From: a virus
Direction: 5' to 3' (one strand)
DNA length: 22,707 nt
IMG/VR virus record: IMGVR_UViG_3300043431_000351
Span: 1 to 22,707 of that record
Numbering within the stretch: the first letter of the stretch is position 1; each line of letters begins with the position of its first letter. The notes beneath the pieces are model-generated. The model was not told where the DNA came from and made no database searches. It saw only the letters and a list, made by a program, of their open reading frames with translations. Positions 16,222 through 21,696 of the stretch are shown here, piece after piece. The position numbers and the translations under genes were made by a program.

Positions 16222-16255
16222 AGCCCGAAAAGGCTGTGCGAGGTGCTTTCGGGCG
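16222..16255 (-). terminator. Terminator-like hairpin between the 152-aa and 90-aa genes
   Basis: On the minus strand GCCCGAAA pairs with TTTCGGGC (16247-16254 with 16223-16230) around a 16-nt loop, and CTTTAAT follows. The stem is GC-rich at the base and the U tract is short, so it could be an attenuator rather than a full stop. It falls in the only real gap (72 nt) in this stretch of genes. Confidence 0.45.
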
Positions 16256-16277
16256 GCTTCCGAATATTTGCGGTTGT

Positions 16278-16736
16278 TTAGGCTATACGAAGCAACCCTG
16301 TTGTATCCGAATCCACAGGCATGGTAACCGAAAAGTTTCCTGCGGATACTGTATTCGATCCGAAAGTAAATACACCAACTGCGTTTTTACCTGCTGCGGT
16401 ATCATTGTATATCAGCACAGCGTCAAAAGCGGTTGCCAGCGTAACAGTTGTCCAAGACAGTGCTGCACTTGGCGTCCAGTGAGCGGTAGTACCAGTCAAT
16501 GTGGGTACGTTAGCGTTTGTCACCGCCGTTCCGCCTGCCGTATATCCGGACCCTGACACTTCGCCGGTAGCGGAGTAGGCAGTCGTCGCCGCGTTTACAG
16601 TGGCCGACGCCAGATACAAGGCACCTTTGAACGAATCTTTTGTAGTGCTGCCGCGTACAACAGTGGTACCGAAGGCATGAAGACCGTTTAACAGGTCCCG
16701 CTTAAAAGTAGAACAAATGGATTGCGAGTTGGCCAT
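16278..16736 (-). CDS. Phage structural protein, 152 aa
   Basis: The ATG is preceded by TAGGAG nine bases upstream. The sequence has the pattern of a widespread small virion protein: a helical N-terminus (FKRDLLNGLHAFG), then KDSFKGALYLASATVNAATTAYSATGEVSG, TAGGTAV, LTGTTAHWTPSAALSWTTVTLATAFDAVLIYN and a C-terminal strand set ending TTGLLRIA. I associate this pattern with tail or neck-associated beta-sandwich proteins, whose precise role is generally unknown. It is co-transcribed with the 67-aa gene 15 nt upstream, and a hairpin follows its stop. The frame is secure; the function is not assigned. Confidence 0.75.
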   Translation of the reverse strand: MANSQSICSTFKRDLLNGLHAFGTTVVRGSTTKDSFKGALYLASATVNAATTAYSATGEVSGSGYTAGGTAVTNANVPTLTGTTAHWTPSAALSWTTVTLATAFDAVLIYNDTAAGKNAVGVFTFGSNTVSAGNFSVTMPVDSDTTGLLRIA

Positions 16737-16751
16737 GACGTGTTTCTCCTA

Positions 16752-16955
16752 TTAACCTATTAACTCTTGTTGAGGTAGTGCTTCTAACGGTTTTCGACAA
16801 TAGACGTGCGTGCTGGCCTTGACCATTTCGTCCCCTAAATAATAAATCTCGGCAAACTTAACGTAATCTTCGGTATCTTCCCAGTTATTTTCGACACGTA
16901 GGTCTGCTACTGGTATGTTGCCTTTGGTCGTCCAAATCAGGGGTACTTCGCTCAT
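16752..16955 (-). CDS. Small acidic phage protein, 67 aa
   Basis: GGAG lies seven bases before the ATG, and an extended -10 promoter motif lies about 28 nt upstream, making this the first gene of a probable transcription unit. The sequence (VPLIWTTKGNIPVADL, WEDTEDYVKFAEIYYLGDEMVKASTHVYCRKPLEALPQQ) resembles small proteins of unknown function often found among phage structural genes, with an opening 'WTTKGNxPV' and a pair of beta strands. One Cys is present; there is no transmembrane segment or signal peptide. It may be an assembly accessory; I cannot assign a function. Confidence 0.7.
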   Translation of the reverse strand: MSEVPLIWTTKGNIPVADLRVENNWEDTEDYVKFAEIYYLGDEMVKASTHVYCRKPLEALPQQELIG

Positions 16956-16982
16956 TACGTTGCTCCAGTCAAATTATTTTTC

Positions 16983-16996
16983 ATTGTAGCAGATAC
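16983..16996 (-). promoter_or_regulatory. Putative late promoter, extended -10 motif, copy B
   Basis: This is the second copy of minus-strand GTATCTGCTACAAT, again directly behind a stop codon (LamG gene, 17001) and upstream of a short leader with GGAG. An inverted repeat (ATACCTT / AAGGTAT, 16993-17012, 6-nt loop) overlaps its upstream edge and the LamG stop. The context downstream of the motif (GAAAAATAATTT) also resembles copy A (TTGGAAAATTTAATTT). Conservation of both motif and position supports a promoter recognised by host sigma-70 or by a phage factor. Confidence 0.5.
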
Positions 16997-17000
16997 CTTA

Positions 17001-18092
17001 TTAGGAAGGTATTTTTGGCCCTAACGTTTTTGGATCGGCCAAAGGGGCCACGTAGGTCCAGGTAACTGTGTTATCCGTCGTCGTACCCGATAGGTTCCAA
17101 GACGGTTCAGTTGCTCCGGTGGTACCTGCCGTAGTGCATTGCCAAAGATGCGGCGTTGCGTCTGGGTTAACAGCCACCCCGTAATCATTTAAGGCGACTG
17201 CAGTGCTAGCAGTCCATGCCCTGTCTATCTTTGGGCTTAACGTAATTAAACACGGAGCTGTAGTGGTAACGCCTAATAAGTAGGTTGTACCTGTTACGGT
17301 TGTCGTACCTACTAAAGCGCCGTCTGAGCACTTTACAGCGGTAACACGCCAATTGGTTATAGCTGAACTTTCGGTTATGTTCCCCGAGAATTCCGCGGCC
17401 GAGTTAGGGTACGCGGCTGTAGGCGGTGTAAAAGTCGCGGTATACCTGGCGTACCCCTTCGTTACCCGGACTTCATCTATGTTACCGTCCAAATACCGTG
17501 TCGTGCCCGTTTCATATGTACCTAATCGTAATGTGTGGGCGCTATCAAAACTAGGCGCAAATCCTATAGCTACCGTGTCTTGTAGCACACCGTCTATGAA
17601 TAACCGTGCTTGCCCGCTAGCTACGGTTAAGGCTACGTGAAACCATGTTGACGTTGGTGCAGCTCCCGTAGAATCGACCACTATGTTTGTAGGGCCTGCG
17701 CCGTAGATAAACGCTCTTACTTTATTAGATAGCGACGGAAAATAATGTACGCCTACGCCCAGATCAGTGCCTGCGTTAGATACTGTTGGGTTTGCTATCG
17801 TAATAAACGCTTGGTCGGTTGCGGTAGATGCGATGTACGCGTGAAATTCAATCGTAAAATCGCCGGTTCCAAAGGAAAAGTCGGTATTGTTAACTACCGA
17901 TACATAGTCTCCCGTACCGTCAAATAACGCACTAGCGCCGCCAAACTTACTTCTGGCCGTACTAATTTGAGCATTACCAATAGCGGTTACTGCTTTTGGT
18001 GTAGGCGCGTTATCCGTAAAGATCGTACTGCCGTTAGTACCATCGCAATGGAGTAAAAGACTTACCTGACTATAATGTAAATCGGAAGCCAT
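17001..18092 (-). CDS. LamG/concanavalin-type lectin-like virion protein with C-terminal phage module, 363 aa
   Basis: Residues about 5-230 show the LamG-3 pattern: LLLHCDGTNGSTIFTDN, then FGGASALFDGTGDYVSV, FSFGTGDFTIEFHAY, WFHVALTVASGQARLFIDGVLQDT, LRLGTYETGTTRYLDGNIDEVRVTKGYARYTATFTPP. This beta-sandwich commonly binds carbohydrate. Residues about 238-300 form a second beta domain. The last about 65 residues (RAWTASTAVALNDY, HLWQCTTAGTTGATEPSW, DNTVTWTYV) are the ATEPxW-type module also seen in the 167-aa protein at 14495-14998. The start codon overlaps the stop of a 29-codon membrane ORF by one base (TAATG). Probably a head- or tail-borne adhesin; location on the particle is not evident from sequence. 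Confidence 0.8.
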   Translation of the reverse strand: MASDLHYSQVSLLLHCDGTNGSTIFTDNAPTPKAVTAIGNAQISTARSKFGGASALFDGTGDYVSVVNNTDFSFGTGDFTIEFHAYIASTATDQAFITIANPTVSNAGTDLGVGVHYFPSLSNKVRAFIYGAGPTNIVVDSTGAAPTSTWFHVALTVASGQARLFIDGVLQDTVAIGFAPSFDSAHTLRLGTYETGTTRYLDGNIDEVRVTKGYARYTATFTPPTAAYPNSAAEFSGNITESSAITNWRVTAVKCSDGALVGTTTVTGTTYLLGVTTTAPCLITLSPKIDRAWTASTAVALNDYGVAVNPDATPHLWQCTTAGTTGATEPSWNLSGTTTDNTVTWTYVAPLADPKTLGPKIPS

Positions 18093-18181
18093 TATCCGAC
18101 ATCCTCGTCGCTAGGGAAGTAGCGAGCAGCCTCGACTAATGCTACTAACAAAAACACAACCAGGAATACAAATTTAATCAT
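18092..18181 (-). CDS. Tiny membrane peptide, 29 aa
   Basis: Read directly from the sequence: MIKFVFLVVFLLVALVEAARY followed by FPSDEDVG and TAA. Lys3 and then a run of about 14 hydrophobic residues gives a single membrane anchor or signal-like segment, with a short acidic tail. The ATG overlaps the last codons of the 50-aa ORF by 8 nt, and its stop overlaps the LamG gene start by one base, so it is stitched into the operon on both sides. No Cys, so it is not a spanin lipoprotein. Possibly lysis-related or a coupling leader; small size limits confidence. Confidence 0.5.
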   Translation of the reverse strand: MIKFVFLVVFLLVALVEAARYFPSDEDVG

Positions 18182-18326
18182 CGAAGCGTTTATGGAAATG
18201 GGGTTGCGTTGCTGCCGGTTGGCCTTTGACGTCAATTCCGTATTTAGCCATGTGGTGCTGATAATGCTTGTTTGCTACTACGCCTACTACGCACCATACC
18301 GCTAGATAAATAAACACAGTCTCCAT
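18174..18326 (-). CDS. Small membrane protein, 50 aa
   Basis: Read directly from the sequence: METVFIYLAVWCVVGVVANK forms an N-terminal membrane segment, followed by a His-rich polar tail (HYQHHMAKYG, then QPHFHKRFDD). It starts 4 nt after the stop of the 67-aa membrane protein and overlaps the next tiny ORF by 8 nt. The tail has five His in total. The layout (short N-terminal anchor, polar C-terminus) would suit a lysis accessory or inner-membrane protein, but no family is recognised. Confidence 0.55.
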   Translation of the reverse strand: METVFIYLAVWCVVGVVANKHYQHHMAKYGIDVKGQPAATQPHFHKRFDD

Positions 18327-18330
18327 AACG

Positions 18331-18534
18331 CTACCCCGCTTTAGCTAGGTACTGCACGGCGTATGCAACGACGGCGCTGGCCGCCATCGAATACCCTATT
18401 GCCTTGTTTTGAAACGCCATCAACGCTTCGATGGCGTGATCTTTTTTATCGCACCGCGTAGTCAATTGGGCCACTTGCTCTTTCAAAACAGCTATCTCAA
18501 CATCATTTTGTCGCCGCTCTATTGGTGGGGACAT
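18331..18534 (-). CDS. Holin-associated / XhlA-like small membrane protein, 67 aa
   Basis: AAGGAG precedes the ATG by about six bases. Residues 1-40 are charged and heptad-like (RRQNDVEIAVLKEQVAQLTTRCDKKDHAIEAL), predicting a coiled coil. Residues about 47-64 (IGYSMAASAVVAYAVQYL) form one membrane helix with a short tail. A coiled coil followed by a single C-terminal membrane helix is the plan of XhlA-type proteins that act with holins in lysis. Its small size and two following membrane ORFs strengthen a lysis-module reading, although no endolysin gene is in this window and the block sits among structural genes. The alternative is a membrane-bound assembly protein. Confidence 0.65.
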   Translation of the reverse strand: MSPPIERRQNDVEIAVLKEQVAQLTTRCDKKDHAIEALMAFQNKAIGYSMAASAVVAYAVQYLAKAG

Positions 18535-18550
18535 AGCTTCTCCTTGGCAA

Positions 18551-19246
18551 TTACTGGACGTACATTTCTAAAGGGACTTCAGTCTGCCTTTCGCGGAGAA
18601 CAACAGCGGGCAAGCGAGGGCCAAAGCGTTTTTCAAATTCAGCAAAATTCTTTTCTGATTTCACAGGATCAAAGGTATCCGTGTCGCGTTTTAAATATGC
18701 GTATCCACAAACGCCGTAAATTAAATCCGGATGCCAAATTTCATCTATTTCAGGTACGTCCCCATCCGATTCCAGTAGCACAGGTAGCCGACTCACATCC
18801 ATATAGGCGGTATCTGCTTTTGTAGGTTGACTTAGAAAGGTTATGGAGCGAACCCTAACACCATCATCGTCGCCGGTACCCGCTTGCGTCTGATCGAGTG
18901 CGTACGCTGTAGGTACGCCTTTCGGTATTACACGACCTGAAAAATAGTCTTCGCGACGGCGGATGCTGCTACGTTGTAGCGTGAAGTTTGGGCGGGACGC
19001 CAAATACACAGCCTTGACATCAAGTATGCCGCTAGACAACGCGTATTTGTTGTTCCATGTAAGGTCGACTTTTTGAGTAAACGGTATGGCAATGTCATCT
19101 TCGATGACTAGGTTTGCTTGGATACAAGCATCCCGCAGCGAATCGTTTATATAGTCGAGAAGGTCTTGATCGGACCATAGGTAAGGAGCTAGAAGGTCGT
19201 CTAGTCGCGAGCGTGCCCTGCGGCGAATATCTGCAAGTGTCAACAC
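18551..19246 (-). CDS. Putative head-tail adaptor (connector) protein, 231 aa
   Basis: The start is GTG (MLTLADIRRRARSRLDD), preceded by a perfect AAGGAG seven bases upstream. The helical N-terminus followed by LWSDQDLLDYINDSLRDACIQA (about 23-45) is the usual opening of phage adaptor proteins that bind below the portal, as in P22 gp4 or HK97 gp6-type families. The middle is beta-like (YALSSGILDVKAVYLASRPNFTLQR), and the C-terminus (EIWHPDLIYGVCGYAYLKRDTDTFDPVKSEKNFAEFEKRFG) matches the helical ending expected in this group. Its place between capsid genes and tail genes agrees. Family naming is by pattern memory, but the adaptor role is the most likely one. Confidence 0.75.
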   Translation of the reverse strand: MLTLADIRRRARSRLDDLLAPYLWSDQDLLDYINDSLRDACIQANLVIEDDIAIPFTQKVDLTWNNKYALSSGILDVKAVYLASRPNFTLQRSSIRRREDYFSGRVIPKGVPTAYALDQTQAGTGDDDGVRVRSITFLSQPTKADTAYMDVSRLPVLLESDGDVPEIDEIWHPDLIYGVCGYAYLKRDTDTFDPVKSEKNFAEFEKRFGPRLPAVVLRERQTEVPLEMYVQ

Positions 19247-19307
19247 GTCGTAGCTCCTTATTAGAATTGCATAAACGGGCAGCTAATCCCGCGATTGAGA
19301 GCCTATT

Positions 19308-19604
19308 TTACGCCAAGTCGGATGCGTCAGTCACTTTTTCAGCAGCTTTGGCTTCTTCAGCAGCTTTGGCTTCTTCAGCAGCTTTGGCTTCTTCAGCAGC
19401 TTTGGCTTCTTCAGCAGCTTTGGCCGCTAACGCTTTTTGCTGCGCTTTTGTAAGCGTTTTAGCGTCATCAGTCGCATCGCTAACCGGCGCACCAATTTCA
19501 TTTTCGCTTGCATCAAAACGTTTACCGTCTTGGACGAAGCAAGCACCGTCTTCGGAAAAACCGATTACGGTGCCGAAGTGTTGTGATCTATCCAGTTTAC
19601 TCAT
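19308..19604 (-). CDS. Small head-region protein with EEAKAA tandem repeats, 98 aa
   Basis: AGAAGG precedes the ATG by about eight bases. The N-terminal about 40 residues (HFGTVIGFSEDGACFVQDGKRFDASENEIG) look like a small beta domain. From about residue 52 the protein becomes helical and Ala/Lys/Glu-rich, with the hexapeptide EEAKAA repeated in register at 65-88 from a perfect 18-bp DNA repeat. Such a helix would be a long, charged, single helix or coiled coil whose length could vary by repeat slippage. It overlaps the 80-aa gene upstream by 8 nt and sits between capsid and adaptor genes. Function unknown. Confidence 0.7.
   Translation of the reverse strand: MSKLDRSQHFGTVIGFSEDGACFVQDGKRFDASENEIGAPVSDATDDAKTLTKAQQKALAAKAAEEAKAAEEAKAAEEAKAAEEAKAAEKVTDASDLA
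19338..19424. repeat. Perfect 18-bp tandem repeat, 4.8 copies
   Basis: The unit TTCAGCAGCTTTGGCTTC occurs four times without change (19338, 19356, 19374, 19392), followed by a 15-base partial copy at 19410. The unit is a multiple of three and lies inside the 98-aa gene, encoding EEAKAA. Identity at synonymous positions points to recent expansion by slippage. There are no spacers, so it is not a CRISPR array. Confidence 0.9.
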
Positions 19605-19839
19605 AAGGGTACCTTCTATGCCGTGACGGTATTTTAGTCAGGGACGAAATTTCTTCCGTATCGTAGCGGCAACCGTTACCGTACGAAACTCCCAAGGAGG
19701 TATCGTGCCAGCCTGCGGCGCCCATTGGGGCCGACGCATTTCCAAGTGGGATATACCCATCTTGCAAAGGGTCGCAAGAGGGCGGCATATCGCCGTCCTC
19801 TTCCGCAAAAGCCATCGTAGTAATTACGAGGGCGCTCAT
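19597..19839 (-). CDS. Small protein of unknown function with short hydrophobic N-terminus, 80 aa
   Basis: The ATG lies 3 nt after the stop of the 73-aa gene, and the stop overlaps the 98-aa gene start by 8 nt, so position strongly supports a real gene. The N-terminus MSALVITTMAFA followed by EEDGDMPPSC resembles a very short signal peptide but lacks a basic n-region. The middle is Gly/Ser/Asn-rich (LGNASAPMGAAGWHDTSLGVSYGNG) with two Cys in the protein, and the end is basic (KIPSRHRRYPYE). No strong ribosome binding site is visible. I do not recognise the family. Confidence 0.55.
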   Translation of the reverse strand: MSALVITTMAFAEEDGDMPPSCDPLQDGYIPLGNASAPMGAAGWHDTSLGVSYGNGCRYDTEEISSLTKIPSRHRRYPYE

Positions 19840-19842
19840 GGC

Positions 19843-20064
19843 TTAATACCGGAACGTAAAGTCTTTTCCGTCTTCAGACATCGGTGTATCTTTTGCTTCT
19901 TGTCTGAAGTTAGGGCCTTTAGTTTGTTGCTCAGGTTGGGCCATACCGCGAGGTAAGGCTTCGACCATGCTCAAACCATCTTGAACGCCCGCACTCAAAC
20001 CCGATTTCGGGAAGGAACGAGTGTCTTGATATTTGTTGCTTTTGTCTGCGTTAAAGTCTGACAT
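19843..20064 (-). CDS. Small polar protein in head module, 73 aa
   Basis: GGAG precedes the ATG by six bases. The product is hydrophilic and probably largely disordered (MSDFNADKSNKYQDTRSFPKS, QPEQQTKGPNFRQEAKDTP, ending KDFTFRY), with no Cys or membrane segment. It lies directly behind the 147-aa capsid-region protein. Short disordered proteins in this position can be capsid cement or assembly factors, but nothing in the sequence proves this. Confidence 0.6.
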   Translation of the reverse strand: MSDFNADKSNKYQDTRSFPKSGLSAGVQDGLSMVEALPRGMAQPEQQTKGPNFRQEAKDTPMSEDGKDFTFRY

Positions 20065-20086
20065 GTCAGTCTCCGTTATAAAGTTA

Positions 20087-20100
20087 AAGTACCGGTACTT
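20087..20100. promoter_or_regulatory. 14-bp perfect palindrome between head genes
   Basis: AAGTACCGGTACTT is its own reverse complement and lies across the stop of the 147-aa gene and the leader of the 73-aa gene. It could be an operator-type site or, less likely, a weak hairpin. The sequence shows no further evidence of function. Confidence 0.35.
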
Positions 20101-20542
20101 AGAACCAGTCGATTGTTACTTCGACTACCGCAGCACCGGCCGGTGTACCACCAGTGTTACCAACAAAAGTAATCAGCACGGGGCCGAGTGCTTCGATTGC
20201 TGGCGGGTAGTTTGAGCTAATAGTCGCCGGGTTGGAGGTGCCTGTCAAATCCAGTAACGGGATCAGCGGGTTGGTGCCTTTACGGAATTGGGTATTCCAA
20301 CCTACGGCAGAGCCTGCCGCAGTAGTCAACAAGTCCAGTACGCCACCTACTGCCAAGTTGTTGGCTACGCCAATCTGCACTTTAGCTGAAGTGGTTACCG
20401 CATTGTAGGTAGTGGTTACAGATGCCTGCATATCCAGTACACGACCGGCTGAAGTGCCAGGAGGTGGTTGGATAGCCCAGGTAGTATTGGCGACAGCTAC
20501 AGATCGAGTGTAGGTCACCCTTTTTGGTTCAGTATAAGCCAT
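20099..20542 (-). CDS. Capsid-region structural protein, probable head decoration, 147 aa
   Basis: A complete ATG frame with GAGGAC about seven bases upstream. The sequence is Thr/Val/Ala/Gly-rich beta protein (MAYTEPKRVTYTRSVAVANT, SAKVQIGVANNLAVGGVLDLL, PAIEALGPVLITFVGNTGG, ending VEVTIDWF) with almost no Cys or Lys-rich segments. It immediately follows the major capsid gene, the classic place for a capsid decoration or head-stabilising protein. A strong hairpin lies between the two genes and could set their ratio. I do not recognise a named family, so the role is by position. Confidence 0.7.
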   Translation of the reverse strand: MAYTEPKRVTYTRSVAVANTTWAIQPPPGTSAGRVLDMQASVTTTYNAVTTSAKVQIGVANNLAVGGVLDLLTTAAGSAVGWNTQFRKGTNPLIPLLDLTGTSNPATISSNYPPAIEALGPVLITFVGNTGGTPAGAAVVEVTIDWF

Positions 20543-20575
20543 TTGCTTGTCCTCAAAAAAGTATTCGGGTTAGGT

Positions 20576-20601
20576 CTGTTCGCGTATCGCTACGCGAACA
20601 G
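20576..20601 (-). terminator. Strong 11-bp hairpin after the capsid gene
   Basis: On the minus strand CTGTTCGCGTA and TACGCGAACAG pair perfectly around the 4-base loop GCGA. The hairpin starts 14 nt after the capsid stop codon. No U tract follows at once (a T6 run comes about 13 nt later), so it may be a partial terminator, an RNase barrier that protects abundant capsid mRNA, or a processing site. Confidence 0.6.
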
Positions 20602-20614
20602 GGTTTGCGCCAAA

Positions 20615-21616
20615 TTAAGCCGCAGAACTCCATTTGACGATCCTGGCATTTGAGGCTTGTGGATGGCTCAAACCGAAACCTTCCAAAGCGTACCAAGCAA
20701 TACCACGGCCGCGGCCGTAGTCGTCAGGGATTTTACCGCGAATTTCTTCAGGGACCGCGATGCCTTCGGCAACGGTGTCGGCACCCATAAAGAAAATCCA
20801 GTCGGATTTAGCGTTGTTCCAAGCGTCGGCAGTGTTGGTTTGCGGATTGAACGTAGTTGAGTCCGCAGCACCGCCGGCAGGAATGTGGGTTTGTTCCAAG
20901 AAACGAACGCCACGATAACGGCCTAACTCACCGTTTTTGATTTGCGCCAAACCGGTTTCGGTGTAGGTTTGAATACCTTCCAAATCTGATTTCAACTGCA
21001 TAAAGGTAGCGGGTCGACCGATCGCCATGTAATCGCCGTTTTCGTACGCAGGGATGCCGCGTTCTTTCATAGCGGTGGAAATGGGTTCGACGTGGCCTTT
21101 ACCAAAAGCAACGTTGTTGGTGTCTGCAGGGACGCCGTTGGTTGTCAAAGTAACCGCGGTTGTGCTGGAAGCCGAAGACACAACCAAAGGAGTTTGGTTG
21201 AATTGGTTCCATGCTGCTACGTCAAAGGTTTCAGCAACGTCTATTTTCAAGATTTTGCTAATCATGTCTTTGATCGGTTGCTCGGACAGGTCATCCAATT
21301 TACCGGTGTAGGGTACGCCTTGACCATACTCGGTAATGGTACCGGCGTTTTGGGTGATTTTGAAGCCGCTTTCAGGCATTCTTTCAGTTTCATCCAAAGC
21401 CCGGCCTTTTTGAGCCAGTTTAGAATAGACGTTCCAGTACCACTTGTCGCCACGGCCTTTGCCCAACAAAGGTTTGCCGTCGGCATCGTGTTCTTTAACA
21501 TCGCATAACTGTCTGAATTTTACTACCGGGATATTTTCCAAGCGCAAAAATTCCGACAAGTTCGGCGCCCACATATACCCGCCTTCATCGGCGAGGGACC
21601 ATACTTGACCACTCAT
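20615..21616 (-). CDS. Major capsid protein, N4-gp56-like HK97-fold
   Basis: The 333-aa protein starts at an ATG with AGGTGA five bases upstream. Typical features are an N-terminal segment (WSLADEGGYMWAPNLSEFLRLENIPVVKFRQLCD), a loop region (GDKWYWNVYSKLAQKG), the glycine turn ITEYGQGVPYTGKLDDL, and the conserved C-terminal domain with YMAIGRPATFMQLKSDLEG followed by GELGRYRGVRFLEQTHIP. The pattern 'ϕxAxxxPxxxxxLxxD...GEϕGxϕxGVRFϕE' is what I know from the N4-gp56 family of major capsid proteins, which build the icosahedral shell. It follows the scaffold-like gene and precedes small head genes, as expected. Length fits the family. No protease domain or fusion is seen. The structural role is quite sure; the exact family less so. 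Confidence 0.85.
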   Translation of the reverse strand: MSGQVWSLADEGGYMWAPNLSEFLRLENIPVVKFRQLCDVKEHDADGKPLLGKGRGDKWYWNVYSKLAQKGRALDETERMPESGFKITQNAGTITEYGQGVPYTGKLDDLSEQPIKDMISKILKIDVAETFDVAAWNQFNQTPLVVSSASSTTAVTLTTNGVPADTNNVAFGKGHVEPISTAMKERGIPAYENGDYMAIGRPATFMQLKSDLEGIQTYTETGLAQIKNGELGRYRGVRFLEQTHIPAGGAADSTTFNPQTNTADAWNNAKSDWIFFMGADTVAEGIAVPEEIRGKIPDDYGRGRGIAWYALEGFGLSHPQASNARIVKWSSAA

Positions 21617-21637
21617 AGTTTCACCTATTTTAAAAGT

Positions 21638-21676
21638 CCGGGCAGTACCCGGTTTAGTTTATCTGGCTTGCGCCAG
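21638..21676 (-). terminator. Two adjacent hairpins in the leader of the capsid gene
   Basis: In the minus strand CTGGC-GCAA-GCCAG (21663-21676, a GNRA-type tetraloop) is followed by CCGGG-TACTG-CCCGG (21638-21652) and then ACTTTTAAAA. The second stem plus T4 looks like a weak intrinsic terminator. Their position, 22 nt before the capsid ATG, suggests attenuation or protection of a processed capsid mRNA. Confidence 0.5.
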
Positions 21677-21696
21677 GGTTTGGTACAGCTTACTTA

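Noticed and set aside
16993-17012. Intrinsic terminator after the LamG gene
   Set aside because: The 7-bp stem is AT-rich and is followed on the minus strand by CTGCTACAAT, not a U tract; the T5 run lies on the plus-strand side, where no gene ends.
18092-18326. Rz/Rz1-type spanin pair
   Set aside because: The two overlapping ORFs have no lipobox Cys and the overlap geometry is end to start, so the spanin label is not supported.
19338-19424. CRISPR-like array
   Set aside because: The copies are contiguous 18-bp units without spacers and encode a peptide repeat in frame.
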